This document shows, piece after piece, positions 24,773 to 64,000 of a stretch of DNA of 64,000 nt (position 1 is its first letter; the number at the start of each line of letters is the position of its first letter). Both the position numbers and the translations under genes were made by a program. The notes below the pieces were generated by a model. That model was not told the origin of the DNA, searched no databases, and saw nothing but the letters and a program-made list of their open reading frames with translations. Source of the stretch: Halichondria panicea (lineage: Eukaryota; Porifera; Demospongiae; Suberitida; Halichondriidae); assembly GCF_963675165.1 (NCBI RefSeq), contig NC_087385.1:3410501-3474500 (forward strand), given 5' to 3'.

Positions 24773-25605
24773 CTACGCCAGTTAGCAAATGTTGTATATC
24801 AAGATCTTTGCACTGCCTCTAATCTTTTAACCATAACTTTAAATGGCCTCAATAACCTAAAAGTGCCATGCAAAACCTGTTTCTATAATGTCCCTCCCTA
24901 CTGCATGGGATCCGGGAATATATAGGTGCATGGGGGATTAGACTTGAAAATACCTCCCACCTAGACGATGTGTACATAATAGTAAAGATTAATATTGCCG
25001 TCTTAGGCCAGCTAGATATCTATTGGTGTCAGTATCATATTTTAACAAAAGCAGGCAAATTATTGTTGCAAAGTTTAAAGGTTACGAACTGCCAACTACC
25101 AACTCCTACTGCCAACTGCGCGTTTGAACTATCAATCAGCAACTGCGAACTACCAACTACACATTTGAACTATCAATTAGGAGTAGCACTCAGGGCCACC
25201 GTATAGCTATGTCATCATCTATGTATATACTCTTGTTCCCATGCAGAATGAAAATTAAGGTGGCCTGCTGGCTAGAAAAGAGCTTGATAAAAAAAAGTAG
25301 GGTCAAGGTTCAAGTATTTTAATAAAGACTACGTCATTATAACTTTTTGGCTCCGTGACCAACTTCCTCTATGGATTGCCTAGCCTCGAATCCAGGCCGA
25401 TTAAAATGCTGCGTGTGTAATTAATTATATAGGCGTGGTCCGTACACACCCATGTACTATCTACGAAGCTAGCTAGCTAGCTGTAGCCCTTCTAGCCTCG
25501 ATCCCAGGCCTCTCTTCTGAGGCCTTGTGAAGGAGGCTATATAGCCCTCCATGCCCTCTATGGTGTTGTCGAGAAGGCTTACACATGAGTTTGAAGCCAG
25601 AAGAT

Positions 25606-26319
25606 TATGGGGTGCCGTTTGTGTCAAAATATTGATGACAAAAACACAAGGTTTTGGTGGTATTTACTAAACATTTGTGGTAAACAACTGATCGAGGGTA
25701 TTTAGTAAATTAATGTCTGAGGGTATTTAGCAAAGGACTGAGGGCCGGTATTTACTAAACAACTGAGGGTATTTAGCAAAGGACTGAGGGTATTTACTAA
25801 ACAACTGAGGGTATTTAGTAAATGTCTAGGGTATTTAGTAAATGTCTGAGGGTATTTAGTAAAGAACTGAGGGTATTTAGTAAATAACTGACTAATCTAT
25901 AATCTGCTCCTGGTACTATAGGGAGATGTGCAGGGCATAAGGTTGTGCACGACTTCTTCTAGAATTCTGTAGCTATAGCTAGAGGTCTACTGTGCCCAGA
26001 TGAATTCCCACTCTGTTAAGAGGAGTAGACAAACGCCTAGTGTTGACCTTGACTCGCTGAAGAGAATACCCTAAATCCCCTCAGCCATTTACTAAAATAA
26101 TGCCTTCAGTTATTTGCTAAATCCCCTCAGCCATTTGCTAAAGTACTCTCAGTCATTCACTAAATGCCCACAGTCGTTTGCTAAATACCCTCAGTTGTTT
26201 AGTAAAAATATCCACAGACATAATATACTAAAATTAATACCCTCAGTTGTGTACTAATCTAAATACCACCAAAACCTTGTGTTTTTATTTCAATATTTTG
26301 ACGCAAACGGCACCCCATA
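25606..26319. mobile_element. TA-flanked element A with inverted minisatellite arms
   Basis: TA-TGGGGTGCCGTTTGTGTC at the left and GACGCAAACGGCACCCCA-TA at the right, with TIRs extending through CACAAGGTTTTGGTGGTATT. The left arm is a tandem array of CTGAGGGTATTTAGTAAA-type units; the right arm carries the inverse, TTTACTAAATACCCTCAG. Between them is a ~165 bp unique core (about 25903-26065) shared with element B. It has no coding capacity. Confidence 0.9.
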
Positions 26320-26341
26320 TGAAGAGGCTCTCATGCATATC

Positions 26342-26975
26342 TATGGGGTGCCGTTTGTGTCAAAATATTTATGACAAAAACACAAGGTTTTGGTGGTATT
26401 TACTAAACATTTGAGGGTATTTGGTAAACAACTGAGGGTATTTAGTAAATGTCCGAGGGTATTTACTAAACAACTGAGGGTATTTAGCAAAGGACTGGGG
26501 GGTATTTAGTAAACAACTGAGGGCCTGTATTTAGCAAATGACAATGAGTATTTAGTAAATAACTGTAATCTGCTCCTGGTATTAGGGAGGTGTGCAGGGC
26601 ACGGGGTGCACGACTTCTTCTAGATTTCTGTAGCTATAGCTAGAGCTCTACTGTGCCCAGATGAATTCACACTCTGTTAAGAGGAGTAGACAAACGCCTA
26701 GTGTTGACCTTGACTCGCTGAAGAGAACATGTCGTTTACTAAATCCTCTCAGACATTTACTAAATGGCTTCAGATCCCCTCAGCCATTTGCTAAAGTACT
26801 CTCAGTCGTTTACTAAATGCCTTCAGTTATTTGCTAAATTAGCGATTTTTGCTAAAGTACTCTCAGTCATTCACTAAATGCCCTCATGCAGTTGTTTGCT
26901 AAATACCTTTAGTTGTGTACTAAATACCACCAATTACCCCTTGTGTCAATATTTTGACACAAACGGCACCCCATA
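26342..26975. mobile_element. TA-flanked element B with inverted minisatellite arms
   Basis: Second copy of the element A family, 22 bp downstream and in the same orientation. TIRs begin TGGGGTGCCGTTTGTGTCAA and are followed by variable numbers of GAGGGTATTTAGTAAA-like units, a core at about 26565-26728 (TTCTAGATTTCTGTAGCTA, GACCTTGACTCGCTGAAGAG) and inverted units. The unit order and number differ from A, so the arms evolve by repeat gain and loss. Confidence 0.9.
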
Positions 26976-27478
26976 CTCATCTACCTCTATATGATGGTTG
27001 AATGGTCGTGATGTTTTGAGCTTGGTTTCTGTACATGCAGATAAGAGCCTCTTCTGGCTTCAGACTAGTGTGCAAGCCTTTTCGACAACGCAATAGAGAG
27101 CATAAGCCACAGCTTCACAGGAGACAAGTATTTTGTTAAAATTAATACTGTTGTTAAAATTATTTTGATACGGAAAGAACCTAGTAAACAAACTAGTTTA
27201 CGGTATAAGTTTACGATAGTTTTACTAAGGTAAACGAATCCCTCAGAATCTGGGGGATTCAAACTTCTTTTATGGCATTTATACTTTTACAAAAATCATT
27301 ATAACAAAATCCTAAATATTCATGAGCAAACTGTTTACCGTAACCTTATCGACAAAGACAGAGCTTTTACCATGTGCGTTTAATCAAGTGAATACGGTAC
27401 TTACATGCAACAAATGTACGCAACAATGGTTAGTCGACTACTATTATGCGACCTATAGCTAGGTCAACAAATAAACAT

Positions 27479-27484
27479 TTTATT
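27479..27484 (-). promoter_or_regulatory. Candidate polyadenylation signal of EPRS1
   Basis: AATAAA on the minus strand, about 90 nt past the EPRS1 stop codon. It is the nearest canonical hexamer I see in the right orientation. Confidence 0.5.
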
Positions 27485-27574
27485 GGAAGTAAGCTTTTTT
27501 TAATACATGTTGTAACTTGCATAATAAACAATTAGAGTTCTAGTCGTAGTATAAACTACCATCTCACATAAGTT

Positions 27575-61169
<33,595 letters not shown>

Positions 61170-61494
61170 GCCTGGTCAGTTTAGAGCCTTCTGTAAAAGG
61201 ATTCAACCAGATTTAACCAAGTTGTGAATACAGTGGTCGATCAGAGGAGAGGGACATGTGTGCGGTGCATTGATGTCATTGCGGTCACGTGATAAACATC
61301 CAAAATCACTGTGCGGCGTGACGTCGATAACAAGCCGCTCATGATATCGAGGTAGTACATCACAGAGCATTGTCAGACTTTGATTGTATCTCTGCTTCTG
61401 AGCAAAATTGGCAAAAATAAAAATTAATCCCCCACTGCAAAATAACTTTAATGCGGACACTAAAAACTAGGCGCAAGAGAAGTTTGGAGATATC

Positions 61495-61900
61495 CAGGCC
61501 TAGCTCGCGAAGCAACGACCTTCTACAAGAGACTCGCCTCCATGCTATCATCCATGCTATCATCCAAATGGGACCAATGGTACAGCAGCACACTATGCTG
61601 GCTCCATTGCTGACTAAACTTTTCCCTCCTTTGCTCATCCATTCAAGCCATTAGAGGGTCCAGATTGTCATGTGGACACCCCTCCATGCCCAATAGCCCC
61701 TTTAGATCTGGGGCTATTGACCAATGAAGACAGTGTATTAACATCAAGAGACAATCCAACCTGCTGTGCGACTAATGCTAGTTCAGGAACTTGGATACTC
61801 ATGCTGATTGTACCGAGACTGGGGTCTGTTGGCACACTTGCGTTTCTCCCATCTACTACTGAAGGCACTCCTTTGCTACAAATCTGGCTCTGTATTTAGT
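61495..61900 (+). pseudogene. Retroelement copy 3, 3' terminal fragment
   Basis: Lies just upstream of EPRS1 exon 1. Reads AREATTFYKRLASMLSSML (with SMLS duplicated), SSKWDQWYSSTLCWLHC, stop, LNFSLLCSSIQAIRGS: the conserved tail seen at 20222-20360 and ~46890-47000. The following ~230 bp probably belong to the element 3' end. Confidence 0.75.
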
Positions 61901-62223
61901 GGATTGTGTTATTTTGTTAATAGTTTGTGATTTTCTTTGTAGCTTGTAGTTGAAGACAAGACATTCTCACAAAACCACAATGTTGTGGTTACTACTACAC
62001 TAGCGCACGCATTGAAATTAAATACTGCGAGTGTAAGTCTCAGATTGCACACGCGATCTAAAAGTTACATTTTTGTGGTCAATTTGTTACTGTGCGGGCA
62101 CCTTTAATTATAGATACCGTCGTGTTGACGTAATTGTGTTTGGGAAAATTAATTATAAATCGATACTATACTACTATACTATACTATTATTATCTTTTAC
62201 CCAAAACTTTTCCAACATTGAAA

Positions 62224-62560
62224 ATGGCAACGAGGAAGCAAGCTTTCAGGGTGTCTCTTCTGGACGTTGCATCAGGGCTAAATGAGCCTGATATTCAAAG
62301 CGTGTGCTTTCTGTACAAAGACAAGATCAATAAGCAGTGCAGATGCCGTTTCCACAGTGCTAGTGGCCTGGAGCCTGATCTGAGTTGTCCCTTCCACCGT
62401 GGTCCGACAGGGGTTGTAGTAATGGAGCAACTTTTGGAGAGAGGAGAGTTTAATGAGTGTAATACAGACCCGCTTGTGGATATGCTCAATCGAATTGGCA
62501 GAGTGGATTTGGCGAACACATTTTTGAAGGAATATGTCAATGTACAAACACAGAATGGTG
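62224..62560 (+). CDS. Death-effector-domain-like protein, first coding exon
   Basis: ATG at 62224 in AAAATGGCA context opens MATRKQAFRVSLLDVASGLN. The pattern fits a DED-type death-fold domain: LLDVASGLNEPDIQSVCFLY for helices 1-2, a MEQLLERGEF segment, DPLVDMLNRIG, and GRVDLANTFLKEY with the RxDL signature of DEDs. DED proteins (FADD, caspase-8/10, c-FLIP type) act in apoptosis and immune signalling through homotypic contacts. A Cys-rich stretch (CRCRFHSASG..DLSCPFH) is unusual between helices 2 and 4. A donor G|GTGAGT at 62560/62561 ends the exon; beyond it the frame runs into an F4 repeat end (to 62637), which I treat as intron. Downstream exons are not visible. Family call moderate; orthology unknown. 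Confidence 0.65.
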
Positions 62561-62676
62561 GTGAGTTCTGCTGTTTTAATAGCCTCCTTTACAAGGCCCA
62601 TCTTCAGTGTGGCCTGGAATCGAGGCTACTGTTTTAATTGCAATGTATGTACTGTGTAGATATTGTTTTCTCTAGT

Positions 62677-62883
62677 TACCGTATAGCGGGTAAGTTTCGT
62701 GGGGTAAAAAATTCGTTCAACTCGTTTCTGTTTTCGTGAGTAAAAATTTCGTTTAGTCTCGTGGCTGCACGGCATTCCTACGTTCAGATAAGCCACACCT
62801 ACGATAAAATTTCGTGGAGGTCAGCCTGCCCACAAAAATAACTAATATTTTACCCCACGAAAAATTACCCACTATACGGTATA
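62677..62883. mobile_element. MITE F6, copy 2
   Basis: TACCGTATAGCGGGTAAGTT ... AATTACCCACTATACGGTA. Interior of TTCGTGGGG and CCACGAAA strings. Lies in the presumed intron downstream of the DED exon. Confidence 0.85.
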
Positions 62884-63508
62884 ATTATACTATAAATACA
62901 AATTGTTCTGAATAAACTTGTTGCATTTTGAGTGGGCAGATCAAAAGAAATACTGTGCAAATATCTGCCATATGGCACAGTTCAGATGGTGAACTGTGCC
63001 ACTATCTAGATACTGGCATATGGCTGAAGTTACCTAAAGCCCACCCTCCACACAGTAACCTGAAACGGTCCCTTTTATAGTTTAGTGGTAGGCAGAAAAC
63101 GTTTTCATGCGTCTGGTGCAAGTATTCCTTTACCAGTAATTAAAAGTTAGGTTGTTGCTTCTTGAACACTCCTTCGGTTTTTATAGATCTATTTATTCTT
63201 ATGTCAACAGCCGAGGATTAGCACTTCAGTGCTCTAGTTATTATTATCACTACATAGATACTATATAGATAGCAAAATCTGACTAAAGAAGAGTCTGTAA
63301 ACATTCACTGTCAGAGCTAGGCATGTGTTATAGTTTACAATATTATGGTTTTTCTGTCGTGCTAATTTGCGGACATTGTTTGTACGCGAATGGTTTTTTG
63401 GCCGTGCTGCTTCTCAGTATTAATGGAGATCCAATCCAGAATAGCTTCTTGGTCAGGCTAAAATTAATTGGCACTGAATGGCTAGCTATAGTGGCTTCAT
63501 ATCCTGTT
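62884..63508. other. Gene-free region with repeat tails
   Basis: ATATGGCACAGTTCAGATGG / CTGTGCC..ATATGG forms an inverted repeat at about 62970-63025. An F3 right-end fragment (GCACTTCAGTGCTCTAGTT) is at 63210-63238. No coding signal. Confidence 0.45.
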
Positions 63509-64000
63509 ACTATGCCTCGGTGCGAAGTGAGGTATACGATAGTGTGTTTGTGTGTCGTCTGTGTAGACTGCTACAGCTGCTCAAGGATCAATGAAGTGCA
63601 AGTAAGAATAGGCTTCTAAAGTATATTTGTGTTGAGTTCGACCTTCATAAAGTTGTCATAACTTCACTGAAATTCATACACCGTTAGATTCCTTGTTAAA
63701 AAACGCTTCAGAGCTGGTATGATGGGCACTCAAGTTTTCCTACAAACAGTTAAAACACAAAGGCTATAATTATAGCCCGTGCTTGTCTTCAAAAATGGAG
63801 CACATCACTGATCTAAGGTAAGCTCTATAACCAGTTAAAAGGTTAGCATTTTCCATGTATAGAAGCCCCAGGCATACTTGTCCACCACATAAAGCAAAAT
63901 GAAGCCATAATTGACCACATAACTTCCGGGGTCGAACTCAACGCAAAGAGACTTTAGTCATGTTTTCTTGGATATTAATTTGTGGATTTGCAAAATAATG
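63509..64000 (-). mobile_element. F1 element, reverse, interrupted, running off the window
   Basis: Starts ACTATGCCTCGGTGCGAAGT with GAGGTATACG and a GTTTGTGTGTCGTCTGTGTAG tract. After GGCTTCTAAA at ~63620 a ~340 bp insertion intervenes, and F1 resumes at ~63959 (CATGTTTTCTTGGATATTAA). Confidence 0.7.

Noticed and set aside
61668..61868. Minus frame SVVDGRNASVPTDPSLGTIS as an upstream exon
   Set aside because: Adjacent to a retroelement 3' end, with an equally long frame on the other strand; probably element sequence.

Overview
This window is metazoan genomic DNA, most likely from a sponge (an inference from conserved animal genes, a death-effector-domain exon, 48-65 bp introns beside TE-filled ones, and repeats rich in TAGCTAGC, CATGC and ATTATAAT strings; no marker in the window proves the phylum). 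Protein-coding sequence is a small fraction, and most of the rest is inactive mobile elements.

Genes. (1) 3134-3783, minus: coding exons 2-5 of the AP-2 adaptor sigma subunit (AP2S1), 141 residues plus a start Met that must lie on an unassigned upstream exon. (2) 27575-61169, minus: a complete bifunctional glutamyl/prolyl-tRNA synthetase (EPRS1), reconstructed as 25 exons giving one continuous 1386-codon frame: GST-like N-terminus, GluRS, a single WHEP domain, a Lys-rich linker and ProRS ending in LFGRSY. (3) 62224-62560, plus: first exon of a death-effector-domain-like protein, about 1.05 kb from the EPRS1 start in divergent orientation. A frameshifted protein-kinase pseudogene (34055-34300) sits in EPRS1 intron 19.

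Layout. 1-3100: small inverted-repeat elements. 3134-3783: AP2S1. 4344-10850: scattered non-autonomous elements. 10855-12640: a ~156 bp satellite with a 30 bp palindrome in each unit. 12970-14291: a long-TIR element with a duplicated right end. 14322-16587: a TA-flanked element whose arms are inverted minisatellites. 16935-21231: two broken halves of one retroelement placed tail to tail, the plus-strand half interrupted by a 2 x 648 bp tandem insertion. 22031-27000: duplicated repeats and two more minisatellite-armed elements. 27575-61169: EPRS1, whose long introns hold many further copies, including a second retroelement copy (45207-47096). 61495-61900: a third retroelement 3' fragment. 62677-64000: repeats.

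The strongest unusual signal is a set of at least four non-autonomous repeat families (called here F1, F2, F3, F9) with one shared end design: a small palindrome next to a CCTCGG/CCCCG block at one end, and a G+C-rich hairpin whose outer arm is complementary to that block at the other end, next to a TGTGTCTG-rich tract. F1, F2 and the 648 bp unit also share an internal block that looks like a splice-flanked exon. No tRNA, rRNA or CRISPR array was recognised.
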